DNA from: Pseudopedobacter sp035496935
GTDB lineage: Bacteria > Bacteroidota > Bacteroidia > Sphingobacteriales > Sphingobacteriaceae
Length of the DNA stretch: 64,000 bases
Direction of reading: 5' to 3'
NCBI GenBank assembly: GCA_035496935.1
Contig: DATJED010000019.1
Coordinates: forward strand, 1 to 64,000
Below the pieces are notes generated by a model that was given only the letters and a program-made list of their open reading frames with translations, was not told the DNA's origin and did not search any database. Position 1 is the stretch's first letter. Every line of letters begins with the position of its first letter. The translations under genes and the position numbers were made by a program. Positions 26,402 through 35,243 of this stretch are shown in pieces.

Positions 26402-27700
26402 TTACTCCCCCAGCCAAAGCTTCACATATTCGCCCTTAGGGTCATATTCTGCTGCTTGCTTTTCAATATCGAACGGGTTCTCTTTAGCGTCGTTTCCTGC
26501 ACCAGCGATGTAAGCCCAGTTTCCCCAGTTACTGGCAGGGCTATAATCAATGAGTTTTTCTTCAAAGTACAATGCGCCCCAAGTCCAGTTAACATTTAAA
26601 TTGTTTACTAAATACGAAGCTACATTTTGCCTCCCGCGGTTACTCATAAAACCGGTTAGGTTAAGCTCTTTCATGTTTGCATCAATAAACGGAACACCGG
26701 TTTCGGCATTTTTCCATTTATCAAAAAGCTCTTGTTGGTTGGGGGCGTAATCCTGCGATTTGGCTTTAAAACCTTCTTCCATAAAATAGCCGGTGCCATG
26801 TTTTTTAAACATAAACCTAAAGTAGTCACGCCACAATAACTCAAAAATCAACCAATAGGTCGAGTCGTTTGCGCCCCTTTCTTTTTCGTAACGTTTTACC
26901 TCCCAATAAATAGCTCGTGGAGACAAACATCCGGTGGCCAGCCAAGGAGAAAATTTGGTGCTATAATCTGCACCAATTAAGCTGTTTCTGGTTTTTTTAT
27001 AATGTTGCAATAAGTCGGTATCCCACAAGTAATGCTTTAATCTTTTTAGACCTTCTGTTTCTCCGCCTTTAAAATCTAAAACACTTCGTAAATCATGCGC
27101 TGTTTCTTCTAAACTTAATTCTTGTAATGTTGGTACTTCGCTACTTTCAAAATCTTTTGGGACAGAAATATGTGTAGGCGTAGCAAAAGAAGGTCTTATC
27201 TCGGCCTCGCGTTCCACCTTTTTACGGAATTTTGTGAATACATCCGGAATGTCTTTTATAGGAAAAGGTAAATCCTCTTTGTGGTGCATGGTATGCCCGA
27301 TAAAGTGTTTCAGGTTGATCTGCATTTTCCAAAGCGCATCTTCCACGTTTGAAGAAATTTCCGTTTCTTCCGAAGCTACTTCACGGTGGTGATAAACTTC
27401 ATCAACTTTATATTTTTTGCAGATTTCTGGAAGTACATCTCCAGGAATGCCTTTTACAATCAATAAATCGCCACCTAAACCCTGTAAAGATTTTTTTAGA
27501 TCGGCAAGGCTCTCCAATAAAAATTTAGCTCTAAAATTCCCTGTTTTTTGAGTCCCAAACTCTGTTTGTATAAAATAGCGTGGATCCAAACAGTATACAG
27601 GAACTATGGTAGAGGCTTTTTGCGTGGCTTCCCATAAAATTTCGTTGTCGTGGATGCGCAAATCGTTTCTAAACCAAACAAGTATTGTTTTTTCGTTCAT
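26402..27700 (-). CDS. DASH-type cryptochrome/photolyase
   Basis: 432 residues. The N-terminal alpha/beta domain begins ILVWFRNDLRIHDNE. The DASH-type sequence GTQKTGNFRAKFLLESLADLKKSL follows. The C-terminal FAD domain contains WRDYFRFMF, GTGYFMEEGFK, GVPFIDANMKELNLTGFMSNRGRQNVASYL and NWTWGALYFEEKLIDYSPASNWGNWAYIAGAGND, diagnostic for the family. DASH cryptochromes bind FAD and a folate antenna and repair cyclobutane pyrimidine dimers, mainly in single-stranded or looped DNA; some also signal. The gene is divergent from hflX and shares the 182-bp gap with its promoter. Confidence 0.93.
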   Translation of the reverse strand: MNEKTILVWFRNDLRIHDNEILWEATQKASTIVPVYCLDPRYFIQTEFGTQKTGNFRAKFLLESLADLKKSLQGLGGDLLIVKGIPGDVLPEICKKYKVDEVYHHREVASEETEISSNVEDALWKMQINLKHFIGHTMHHKEDLPFPIKDIPDVFTKFRKKVEREAEIRPSFATPTHISVPKDFESSEVPTLQELSLEETAHDLRSVLDFKGGETEGLKRLKHYLWDTDLLQHYKKTRNSLIGADYSTKFSPWLATGCLSPRAIYWEVKRYEKERGANDSTYWLIFELLWRDYFRFMFKKHGTGYFMEEGFKAKSQDYAPNQQELFDKWKNAETGVPFIDANMKELNLTGFMSNRGRQNVASYLVNNLNVNWTWGALYFEEKLIDYSPASNWGNWAYIAGAGNDAKENPFDIEKQAAEYDPKGEYVKLWLGE

Positions 27701-27830
27701 TTTTGATGCAAAATTTACAGAGGGCGCTATTTTACGCGAAGTTGCTCAATATTTAATATCATCGCAAATTAACACTAATATTTTACTTGAAATTAACAGA
27801 AGCGAACGTAAGATGGATAACAATTTTTGC

Positions 27831-27864
27831 TTTGCTTAACATTGGCAAAGCATTTGTATCTTTG
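27831..27864 (+). promoter_or_regulatory. Promoter of hflX
   Basis: -33 TTTG (27831-27834), 22-bp spacer, -7 TATCTTTG (27857-27864). This is the best Bacteroidota-type promoter in the window; the ATG follows 18 bp later. Confidence 0.75.
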
Positions 27865-27882
27865 CCGGTAGAGGAAATATAG

Positions 27883-29085
27883 ATGCCAAAAAAGAAATTT
27901 TACGATACAGAAGCCAAGCCCGAAAGAGCCGTTTTAGTGGGATTGATTACTGCAAACCAAACAGAGGAGCAGGAAAAAGAATACTTGGATGAGCTGGCCT
28001 TTTTAGTTGATACTGCTGGAGGGATAACCGAAAAGCGTTTCACGCAGAAAATGCTACGTCCAGAACGAGCAACTTTTGTTGGAACGGGAAAGCTGGAAGA
28101 AATACAAGCCTATGTGAAATCGGAGGAGATAGACATTGTTGTTTTTGACGACGAACTTTCGCCGATGCAGTTACGGAATATTGAAGGCGAGTTAAAGGTT
28201 AAAGTGCTGGATAGGAGTAATTTGATATTAGATATTTTTGCCAGCCGGGCGAAATCAGCGCAGGCGAAAACACAGGTAGAATTAGCACAGTTACAATATT
28301 TGTTGCCCCGCTTAACGCGGATGTGGACGCACTTGGAACGCCAAAAAGGTGGTATTGGAATGCGTGGGCCGGGTGAAACGCAGATTGAGAGTGACAGACG
28401 TGTGATTAGGGAAAAGATTTCTTTGCTTAAGGAAAAACTAACGCTGATTGATAAGCAGAACGAAACGCAGCGCAAAAACCGCAAAGAGTTGGTGCGGGTT
28501 GCTTTGGTGGGTTATACCAACGTAGGTAAATCTACCATTATGAATATGCTTTCAAAATCTGAAGTTTTTGCAGAAAATAAACTTTTTGCAACGTTGGATA
28601 CTACCGTTAGGAAAGTAGTGCTGGAAAACGTACCTTTCTTACTTTCGGACACGGTTGGTTTCATCAGAAAATTACCCCATCATTTGGTAGAATGTTTTAA
28701 ATCTACTTTAGATGAGGTTCGTGAAGCGGATATTTTAATTCACGTAGTGGACATTTCGCATCCAAATTTTGAAGACCAAATTCGTACTGTAAACGAAACT
28801 TTGAAAGATTTGGGTGCCATTGATAAAGAAATGATCACCGTTTTTAACAAGATTGATAATTACCACGAAGTAGAAGTGGAGCAGGATTGGGAAGTTGAAA
28901 ACGAAGATAAACCTAAAATGACCTTAGCCGATTTTAAAAATAGTTGGATGGCAAAACACAACAGTCCGGCTATATTTATTTCGGCAACAGAAAGGGAAAA
29001 TGTTGAGGAACTCCGCAACCGCATTTACGAAAGCGTGAAAGCCGTTAATCAGAAGATTTACCCTTTTAATAATTTTTTATACTAA
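27883..29085 (+). CDS. hflX: Ribosome-associated GTPase HflX
   Basis: 400 residues. The N-terminal HflX domain has TAGG and RPERATFVGTGKLEE, then the glycine-rich GMRGPGETQIESDRR linker. The G domain has P-loop VALVGYTNVGKST, switch I TLDTT, DTVGF (G3) and NKID (G4). HflX binds the 50S subunit and rescues or splits stalled ribosomes under stress. It is followed by rbfA and aspS on the same strand, but with long repeat-filled gaps (91 and 233 bp) that make a simple operon doubtful. Confidence 0.96.
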   Translation: MPKKKFYDTEAKPERAVLVGLITANQTEEQEKEYLDELAFLVDTAGGITEKRFTQKMLRPERATFVGTGKLEEIQAYVKSEEIDIVVFDDELSPMQLRNIEGELKVKVLDRSNLILDIFASRAKSAQAKTQVELAQLQYLLPRLTRMWTHLERQKGGIGMRGPGETQIESDRRVIREKISLLKEKLTLIDKQNETQRKNRKELVRVALVGYTNVGKSTIMNMLSKSEVFAENKLFATLDTTVRKVVLENVPFLLSDTVGFIRKLPHHLVECFKSTLDEVREADILIHVVDISHPNFEDQIRTVNETLKDLGAIDKEMITVFNKIDNYHEVEVEQDWEVENEDKPKMTLADFKNSWMAKHNSPAIFISATERENVEELRNRIYESVKAVNQKIYPFNNFLY

Positions 29086-29138
29086 TTTGGAGTGGAAGGT
29101 GCAAAGTTGAAAGTATAAAGTTGCGGAAAGCAGGTTTA

Positions 29139-29173
29139 ACTTTTGACTTTCTACTTTTGACTTTTAACTTTGA
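29139..29173. repeat. Heptamer array (RCTTTNN), 5 clean units
   Basis: ACTTTTG, ACTTTCT, ACTTTTG, ACTTTTA, ACTTTGA, ending 3 bp before the rbfA start codon. The preceding 40 bp contain the complementary AAAGTTG-type units, so the transcript could fold back. Confidence 0.85.
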
Positions 29174-29176
29174 AAA

Positions 29177-29533
29177 ATGGAATCAAAAAGACAGCAGAAA
29201 TTTGCGAGAGTGATACAGAAAGATTTGGGAGAAATTTTTCAGCGAGAAGGAAACAACTATTTACCAAACGCAATGATTACCGTTACCAAAGTGCGGGCAA
29301 CTCCGGATTTGGGAATAGTGAGGGTTTTTTTGAGCTTTTTTAACGTAGGCAACGCAGAAAGTGCCTTAAAAGCCATCAGGGAAAAAAGTGCAGTAATCAG
29401 ATATACTTTAGGAAAACGCATTAAAGACCAAGTCAGAGGAATTCCGCAATTAGAATTTTTTGTGGATGATACCAACGAATACGTTGACCGGATGGACAAA
29501 ATCTTTAGCGGAATCCAAAAAAGCGACGAATAA
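29177..29533 (+). CDS. rbfA: Ribosome-binding factor A
   Basis: 118 residues, normal for RbfA. It has the KH-like fold and the family landmarks RVIQKDLGEIFQRE, MITVTKVRATPDLGIVRVFLSFF and IRYTLGKRIKDQVRGIPQLEFFVDDTNEY. RbfA assists maturation of the 16S rRNA 5' end and 30S assembly, in the cold especially. It lies between hflX and aspS. The leader just before the ATG is a heptamer array and lacks a Shine-Dalgarno sequence, as is usual in Bacteroidota. Confidence 0.94.
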   Translation: MESKRQQKFARVIQKDLGEIFQREGNNYLPNAMITVTKVRATPDLGIVRVFLSFFNVGNAESALKAIREKSAVIRYTLGKRIKDQVRGIPQLEFFVDDTNEYVDRMDKIFSGIQKSDE

Positions 29534-29545
29534 AGCCTTTTTCAG

Positions 29546-29704
29546 ATGTGAATATTGAGATGTGAGATATTAGACTGACTTGCAGAACGGTTATCAATCC
29601 TTCTCTCATTCAGTCCCTCTCTCATTTAATCATACTAATGAACCAATGAATCCCTATTCCCGTTCAGCAAATTCCCTAATGAACCAATGAACTTCTAACG
29701 ACTA
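29546..29704. repeat. Dispersed repeat family 2, copy A
   Basis: It contains TATTGAGATGTGAGA, CAGAACGGTTAT, AATCCTTCTCTCATTCA (29596-29612) and CTAATGAACCAATGAACTTCTA (29676-29697). Related copies are at 42990-43102 and 45237-45346. It has no coding potential and fills the rbfA-aspS gap. Confidence 0.7.
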
Positions 29705-29766
29705 ATTCAGATTCAAATAAAAATATATTTAACTTATATTCGCAAATTCTTACAAAAATCAACATC

Positions 29767-31512
29767 ATGCACAGAACACATACTTGTGGCGAGTTAACCA
29801 TTAAAAACCTAGGAGAGGAAGTTACATTAAGCGGTTGGGTACAAAAATCAAGGGATTTAGGCGGAACCACTTTTATTGACGTTAGAGATCGCTACGGTTT
29901 AACTCAATTGGTGGTAAATACCGATGACGAAGCTACGTTACGTTCAAAAGTGAAGGATTTAGGTCGCGAGTTTGTGATAAAAGTTAAAGGAACCGTTGTT
30001 GAACGTTCAAACAAAAACCCAAAAATTTCAACTGGCGAAATAGAGATTAAAGTTGCCGATTTAGAGATTTTAAATGAAGCAAAATTACCTCCGTTTTTGG
30101 TGGAAGATGAAACTGATGGTGGCGATGAGTTGCGCATGAAATACCGTTATTTGGATTTACGTCGTAACCCTGTTCGCAATAACTTAATTCTTCGTCATAA
30201 AATGGCGCAAGAAATCCGTAAATATTTAGATGCGCAGGGTTTTCTGGAAGTTGAAACTCCGGTTTTAATTAAATCAACACCCGAAGGCGCTAGAGATTTT
30301 GTGGTGCCAAGCCGAATGAATCCGGGAGAATTTTATGCATTGCCACAATCGCCACAAACATTTAAGCAATTATTAATGGTGTCCGGTTTCGACCGCTATT
30401 TCCAGATTGTGAAATGTTTTAGAGACGAAGACTTAAGAGCCGACCGTCAGCCAGAATTTACGCAGATTGATTGCGAAATGGCTTTTATTGAGCAGGAAGA
30501 TATATTGAATTTATTTGAAGGCTTAACTCGCCACATGTTTAAAAACGTGAAAGGTTTAGAGTTTGAAGATTTCCCTCGGATGGATTATGCAGATGCGATG
30601 CGTTTTTACGGTTCTGATAAACCAGACATCCGTTTCGAGATGAAATTTGTGGAGTTGAACGATGTGGTAAAAGGTTTGGGATTCCCTGTTTTTGATAATG
30701 CAGAGTTAGTTGTAGGTATCAATGCAAAAGGTGCAGCATCATACACTCGTAAACAACTGGACGAATTGACAGATTTTGTAAAACGTCCGCAAATTGGTGC
30801 AACTGGTTTAATTTACATGCGCCATAACGAAGACGGAACTTTAAAATCATCAGTAGATAAATTTTATAACGAAGAACAATTGCAGAAATGGTCTGTAGCT
30901 TTTAACACAGCGCCAGGCGATTTGGTATTGATTTTAGCAGGTAATACCGACAAAGTCCGTAAGCAATTAAATGAGCTTCGTTTAGAAATGGGTAACCGTT
31001 TGGGCTTACGCGATAAAAATAAATTTGCGCCACTTTGGGTAATCGATTTTCCTTTATTAGAGTGGGATGAAGAAACAGAGCGTTACCACGCCATGCACCA
31101 TCCATTCACTTCTCCAAAACCAGAAGATATTGCGCTTTTAGATAGCAAACCCGGAGAAGTTAGGGCAAACGCTTACGATTTGGTAATCAACGGAACAGAA
31201 ATAGGCGGTGGCTCCATTCGTATTCACGATAAAACTTTGCAGTCTATCATGTTCAAACATTTAGGCTTTTCACCAGAAGAGGCTCAAAAGCAGTTCGGCT
31301 TTTTACTGGAAGCTTTTGAATACGGCGCACCTCCACATGGCGGTATCGCTTTCGGTTTTGATAGGTTGGTTTCTATTTTTGCCGGATTGGATTCTATCAG
31401 AGACGTAATTGCTTTCCCTAAAAATAATTCGGGCCGCGATGTAATGATTGATTCTCCATCAACTATTGATGACAAACAGAAGAAAGAACTGTATATAGAA
31501 ACTACGGCTTAA
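29767..31512 (+). CDS. aspS: Aspartyl-tRNA synthetase
   Basis: 581 residues, the bacterial type with a GAD insertion domain. The N-terminal OB fold (TCGELTIKNLGEEVTLSGWVQKSRDLGG) binds the anticodon. Class II motif 2 is FRDEDLRADRQPEFTQID and motif 3 GIAFGFDRL. The AMP-binding flipping-loop region and the domain with LGLRDKNKFAPLWVIDFPLLEWD are present. It charges tRNA-Asp. A -7-like TATATTCG lies at 29735-29742. A 30-bp hairpin follows the stop codon. Confidence 0.97.
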   Translation: MHRTHTCGELTIKNLGEEVTLSGWVQKSRDLGGTTFIDVRDRYGLTQLVVNTDDEATLRSKVKDLGREFVIKVKGTVVERSNKNPKISTGEIEIKVADLEILNEAKLPPFLVEDETDGGDELRMKYRYLDLRRNPVRNNLILRHKMAQEIRKYLDAQGFLEVETPVLIKSTPEGARDFVVPSRMNPGEFYALPQSPQTFKQLLMVSGFDRYFQIVKCFRDEDLRADRQPEFTQIDCEMAFIEQEDILNLFEGLTRHMFKNVKGLEFEDFPRMDYADAMRFYGSDKPDIRFEMKFVELNDVVKGLGFPVFDNAELVVGINAKGAASYTRKQLDELTDFVKRPQIGATGLIYMRHNEDGTLKSSVDKFYNEEQLQKWSVAFNTAPGDLVLILAGNTDKVRKQLNELRLEMGNRLGLRDKNKFAPLWVIDFPLLEWDEETERYHAMHHPFTSPKPEDIALLDSKPGEVRANAYDLVINGTEIGGGSIRIHDKTLQSIMFKHLGFSPEEAQKQFGFLLEAFEYGAPPHGGIAFGFDRLVSIFAGLDSIRDVIAFPKNNSGRDVMIDSPSTIDDKQKKELYIETTA

Positions 31513-31534
31513 TTAGGCTAAAAGCAGAGTGCGC

Positions 31535-31607
31535 AAAGCTCAAGGCTTAACGAGAAAGGCTGTCCGGGAATTAACCAGACAGCCTTTCTCGTTAAGCCTT
31601 GAGCTTT
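31535..31607. terminator. Very long perfect hairpin between convergent genes
   Basis: 30 bases (31535-31564) are perfectly complementary to 31578-31607 around a 13-base loop. The inner AGAAAGGCTGTC/GACAGCCTTTCT is a normal bidirectional terminator; the outer 18 bp extend it with AAGGCTTAACG/CGTTAAGCCTT. It serves aspS (plus) and the YbjQ gene (minus). Confidence 0.85.
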
Positions 31608-31637
31608 AAACTTTCCACTTTAAGCTTTTTACTTCTA
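31603..31637. repeat. Heptamer array (RCTTTNN), 5 units
   Basis: GCTTTAA, ACTTTCC, ACTTTAA, GCTTTTT, ACTTCTA. It starts inside the right arm of the long hairpin and runs over the YbjQ stop codon at 31635. Confidence 0.75.
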
Positions 31638-31958
31638 CTCTTCCACAACCACAGCTGTTCCGCTTGCCGATACCATTAGCATGCTGCCGGCACTGCCCAT
31701 TGTTTCGTAGTCTAAGTCAATCCCAACAATAGCGTTAGCACCTAATCTTGCGGCGTAATCCTGCATTTCAGCCATTGCAATATTTTTTGCTTCGCGTAAA
31801 CCTTCCTCGTAAGAGCCCGCTCTTCCGCCTACAATATCCCTCACACTGGCAAAAAAGTCCTTTACAAAATTGGCTCCAATAATAGCCTCGCCAGATACAA
31901 TACCTAAATATTTAACTATCTTTTTCCCTTCAATGGTGTGTGTTGTTGTAACGATCAT
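31635..31958 (-). CDS. YbjQ/UPF0145 family protein (heavy-metal-binding-like domain)
   Basis: 107 residues, standard for the family. The characteristic blocks are GKKIVKYLGIVSGEAIIGAN, GGRAGSYEEGLREAKNIAMAEMQDYAARLGANAIVGIDLDYETM and MLMVSASGTAVVVE. The fold forms pentameric rings; a metal-binding role has been proposed but not shown. Cytoplasmic, single gene. Confidence 0.9.
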   Translation of the reverse strand: MIVTTTHTIEGKKIVKYLGIVSGEAIIGANFVKDFFASVRDIVGGRAGSYEEGLREAKNIAMAEMQDYAARLGANAIVGIDLDYETMGSAGSMLMVSASGTAVVVEE

Positions 31959-32131
31959 GGTTTTATTTTTATGATTTAGATAGCTTGATGGTTGAAAAGT
32001 TACAAAGATGCTTTAAATTGCCGTAATGAATTTGCAGTAATAATAAATTGCTATTTGCCGTTGTAATATTATGCGTTAAGTTAAAATAGCAAGTTATAAA
32101 TTCCTGAAATTCGACTAATTCTTTATAGAAA

Positions 32132-33481
32132 ATGAGATTTTTTTATACACTAGTCTTAATTTGTTTCACTTACTACGCAAGTGCTCAAACAATAAGATTT
32201 CAGCAATCTTTTGAAAGTGCTAAACTGAAAGCCGTAAAGGAGAAAAAGCCAATAGCACTGATTTTTAATCCCACCACATTAAGTCCCAAAATGAATGCTC
32301 TAAATAGCTCAGTATTAACCAATGCGTCAGTGGTCGAAGTTTTCAACAAAGATTTTATCAATGTTAAATTTTACAATGATTCAGACGGTTCTAAAAAGTT
32401 AATAGCAAAATATCATTTATCAAAGACCCCCACAGTGGTTTTTTTGGATTACAATGCTGATATCTTGCTAAAAGTTGATCTCACAGGGAATTCAATAACT
32501 ATTTTAAAACAAGCTGAATTAGCAAATGCCTATGCAAAACAAGGTACATTAGCTTATTTTAAAAAGGAGTACAGTAAAGGAAATAGGAATAAGGAATTTT
32601 TAAGAAAATACCTCATCAAACTTAACAATATAAAACTCTTGGATAACACCCAAATATTGGAAGATTTTGTTAATAGTTTACAGGTTAGTGATTTAAATGA
32701 TTATCAAACCGTTTTAACTATTTTAAAAAGCGGACCAATACTAGATAGCAAAAATTACAAGTTGGCTTATTTAAATGAAAGTGTTGTAGATAGTATTTAT
32801 AAAACGGAAAATAACGATATCAGGGTGGCCATGAACCTTTTGATCCGTAATAAAAGTTTACAGGTTGCAATCAAAAATAAAGATATCGGGCTGTTAAGCA
32901 ACATTAACAATTTTGAACATAAAAGATATGGAAAGGACTATCAGGAAGCTAATAAAATCGTACAATTCAATTATATATCTTATTATTCAGGAATAAAAGA
33001 TACACTGAAATATTTTCAAGCAGCTTCTAATTTTTTCAAAAGATATTATTTGTCCATTAACCAAGATTCCTGCAAAAAATTAGATTCTATTTTTACACTT
33101 AAAATGAAGGAGAAAACCTTAGCCAAACTAAAAGAAGCTACGGAACAAGGAGAAAAAAACTCAAGTTATTCTACTTTTTATACCATGCCTTCGGGTAATA
33201 TGGCAAAAATGCTTTTGGTTCACGCCAGCAGATTTGCTGGATATAAGCTCAAAGATAAGCCTAAACTATATGAACTATTGGATTGGACAGGTAAATCCTA
33301 CGAGTTTTATCCTCAACCGGGAGCCCTAAACACTATGGCAATTTTACTTTATCAATTGGGCTTTTATACAGAAGCAGAAGTAAAAGTACAAGAAGCTATA
33401 ACATTGGCAAAATCAAAAAATATGGGTTCTTTTAAGTTTTATGAGGATACGTTGGATAAGATTAAAACTAGAACCTTATAA
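32132..33481 (+). CDS. Secreted thioredoxin-fold protein without the CxxC
   Basis: 449 residues with a signal peptide ending YASAQ (residue 19). Residues ~20-125 follow a thioredoxin-like fold, FESAKLKAVKEKKPIALIF through KFYNDSDGSKKLIAKYHLSKTPTVVFLDYNADIL with the cis-Pro TPT. However, the active-site position reads NPTTLSPKM instead of WCxxC, so no thiol-disulfide chemistry is expected. The remaining ~300 residues are helical, perhaps TPR-like near the C-terminus (PGALNTMAILLYQLGFYTEAEVKVQEAI). Its role is unknown. It is 32 bp upstream of the FGE-like lipoprotein gene and may be co-transcribed with it. Confidence 0.7.
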   Translation: MRFFYTLVLICFTYYASAQTIRFQQSFESAKLKAVKEKKPIALIFNPTTLSPKMNALNSSVLTNASVVEVFNKDFINVKFYNDSDGSKKLIAKYHLSKTPTVVFLDYNADILLKVDLTGNSITILKQAELANAYAKQGTLAYFKKEYSKGNRNKEFLRKYLIKLNNIKLLDNTQILEDFVNSLQVSDLNDYQTVLTILKSGPILDSKNYKLAYLNESVVDSIYKTENNDIRVAMNLLIRNKSLQVAIKNKDIGLLSNINNFEHKRYGKDYQEANKIVQFNYISYYSGIKDTLKYFQAASNFFKRYYLSINQDSCKKLDSIFTLKMKEKTLAKLKEATEQGEKNSSYSTFYTMPSGNMAKMLLVHASRFAGYKLKDKPKLYELLDWTGKSYEFYPQPGALNTMAILLYQLGFYTEAEVKVQEAITLAKSKNMGSFKFYEDTLDKIKTRTL

Positions 33482-33570
33482 TTTTTAATAAAATTGTACC
33501 GTAATACCAAACCATGTTAAAAAAGAAATTTACAAAATCATACAAAAGCTATAACCCAAGGAAATTTAAA

Positions 33571-34656
33571 ATGAAAAATTTATTCAAAAGTTTATGTATT
33601 GCGGGTTTTGCTACACTTGCCGTATCCTGTAACCAAAACAAGAGCAAATCAGAAGCAGCAGATTCGGTAGCAACAACAGAAAAGCCGACCTCACAGGCGG
33701 ATATAAAATTCAGCGGAGATACCTCAAAAATAGGGATGGTTTATATTCCCGGAGGAACTTTTATGATGGGCGGAGATAACGATCAGGCAGATAAAGACGA
33801 GTATCCTAAACACAAGGTGATATTGGACGGCTTTTATATGGACGAGCATGAGGTAACAAATGCCCAGTTCCAGAAATTTGTAGAAGCCACAAACTATGTG
33901 ACCACCGCAGAGCAGAGGCCAGATTGGGAACAGCTCAAAAAACAGCTTCCTCCCGGTACACCAAAACCGGATGAAAGCCAGCTGGTACCCGCTTCTTTGG
34001 TGTTTACACCGCCGAGCCACCCGGTAGATCTAAACGATTACTCGCAGTGGTGGAGCTGGGTTCCGGGAGCGGACTGGAAACACCCAGAAGGACCGAAAAG
34101 TAACATCAAAGGGAAAGAAGATTATCCGGTGGTACACATTAGCTGGGATGATGCAATGGCCTACTGTAAATGGGCGGGCAAACGTTTGCCTACAGAAGCC
34201 GAGTGGGAATATGCGGCAAGAGGAGGAATGAAAGATGCAATTTACCCATGGGGCAATGAAAATGTTTCTTTGGGCAAACCGAAAGCGAATTCTTGGGACG
34301 GGTCGTTTCCTAACGCAAACTCGGGACGGGATGGCTTTAAAGATTTAGCACCGATAAAGCAGTTTGCCCCCAACGGCTATAAATTATATGATATGGCCGG
34401 AAACGTGTGGGAATGGTGCGCAGATTGGTACCGCAATGATTATTATGAATCCGTTAAAAGGCCTGAGGGCGTAAAAAATCCACAGGGTCCAAAAGACAGT
34501 TACGATCCGGACGAACCATATACCCCGAAGAAAGTTGCTAGAGGAGGTTCATATATGTGTAATGATAGCTATTGCTCGGGATATAGAGTGGCCAGAAGAA
34601 TGAAAAGTTCTTACGATTCGGGATTAAGCAATATGGGATTTAGATGCGTTAGGTAA
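33571..34656 (+). CDS. Formylglycine-generating-enzyme-like lipoprotein (SUMF1 family)
   Basis: 361 residues from ATG 33571, which gives a clean lipoprotein signal (MKNLFKS...LAVSC, Cys at about residue 23); the frame also has an ATG at 33514. The SUMF1/FGE domain covers residues ~55-361: PGGTFMMGGDND, DEHEVTNAQFQKFVEAT, VVHISWDDAMAYCKWAGKRLPTEAEWEYAARGG, MAGNVWEWCADWY. The C-terminus reads RGGSYMCNDSYCSGYR, in which Cys330 and Cys335 correspond to the copper-binding active-site pair of human FGE, so it is probably an active enzyme and not a Gld-type or DUF323 relative. FGE oxidises a sulfatase cysteine to formylglycine. No sulfatase is in the window. Confidence 0.85.
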   Translation: MKNLFKSLCIAGFATLAVSCNQNKSKSEAADSVATTEKPTSQADIKFSGDTSKIGMVYIPGGTFMMGGDNDQADKDEYPKHKVILDGFYMDEHEVTNAQFQKFVEATNYVTTAEQRPDWEQLKKQLPPGTPKPDESQLVPASLVFTPPSHPVDLNDYSQWWSWVPGADWKHPEGPKSNIKGKEDYPVVHISWDDAMAYCKWAGKRLPTEAEWEYAARGGMKDAIYPWGNENVSLGKPKANSWDGSFPNANSGRDGFKDLAPIKQFAPNGYKLYDMAGNVWEWCADWYRNDYYESVKRPEGVKNPQGPKDSYDPDEPYTPKKVARGGSYMCNDSYCSGYRVARRMKSSYDSGLSNMGFRCVR

Positions 34657-34699
34657 TTTGAAAAATTAGCTTTTTCGAAATTTTCACAAATTTTCAAAA

Positions 34700-34727
34700 G
34701 GGATGATGGATAATTCATCCCTACTTA
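34700..34727 (+). terminator. Weak hairpin after the FGE-like gene
   Basis: GGGATGA (34700-34706) pairs with TCATCCC (34715-34721), followed only by TACTT. Confidence 0.4.
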
Positions 34728-34807
34728 AATCTTATTATTACACTTAATAAATTTGTAACTTTTCGGGCTCAAAGGCCGTTCTATGCGAGAGAAGGGTTAT
34801 AAAAACA

Positions 34808-34838
34808 AAAACCTCTCAGAGTTAGTCTAAGAGGTTTT
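34808..34838 (-). terminator. Terminator of tRNA-Val
   Basis: AAAACCTCT (34808-34816) pairs with AGAGGTTTT (34830-34838). On the minus strand it is followed by TGTTTTTAT, directly after the tRNA. Confidence 0.75.
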
Positions 34839-34841
34839 CTT

Positions 34842-34919
34842 TGGTGGGAGATACTGGGTTCGAACCAGTGACCCCCTGCTTGTAAGGCAGGTGCTCTGAA
34901 CCAGCTGAGCTAATCTCCC
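34842..34919 (-). tRNA. tRNA-Val (anticodon TAC)
   Basis: On the minus strand the 7-bp acceptor stem GGGAGAT/ATCTCCC, the D arm, the anticodon arm CCTGC-CTTACAA-GCAGG with anticodon TAC, the T arm ACTGG-TTCGAAC-CCAGT, discriminator A and an encoded CCA (34842-34844) all fit. Confidence 0.96.
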
Positions 34920-35243
34920 TTTTTGCAATCTTAAACAATGTTTTGTTGTTGATTGGGATTGCAAAAGTAGAGTATAAATTCATATTTCCAAAAAATATTT
35001 AAGAAAAATTCGAATTATTTTTTTGTTCTCTATGGCTCTGTTTTTAACTTATTATTTATCAGTTAATTATTCTCTAAAAGCTTTTCGTTGCCTGGCAATC
35101 AAAGCTTTTCGTTTTTGATAATTTTTACCAAGTGATTTGCGTGGTTATTGTCAAGTTAACCAAAAAGATACTCAACTAATTTTTTTATCATTATTTTGCT
35201 TCCAAAATGTTAACGATTAAGTTATTATACTTCATTTTAAAAT
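34920..35243. other. Intergenic region between tRNA-Val and gdhA
   Basis: It must hold the tRNA promoter (minus) and the gdhA promoter (plus), neither of which is clear. AAAGCTTTTCGTT occurs at 35077-35089 and again at 35101-35113, a 13-bp direct repeat at 24-bp spacing, a possible regulator site for gdhA. Confidence 0.4.
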
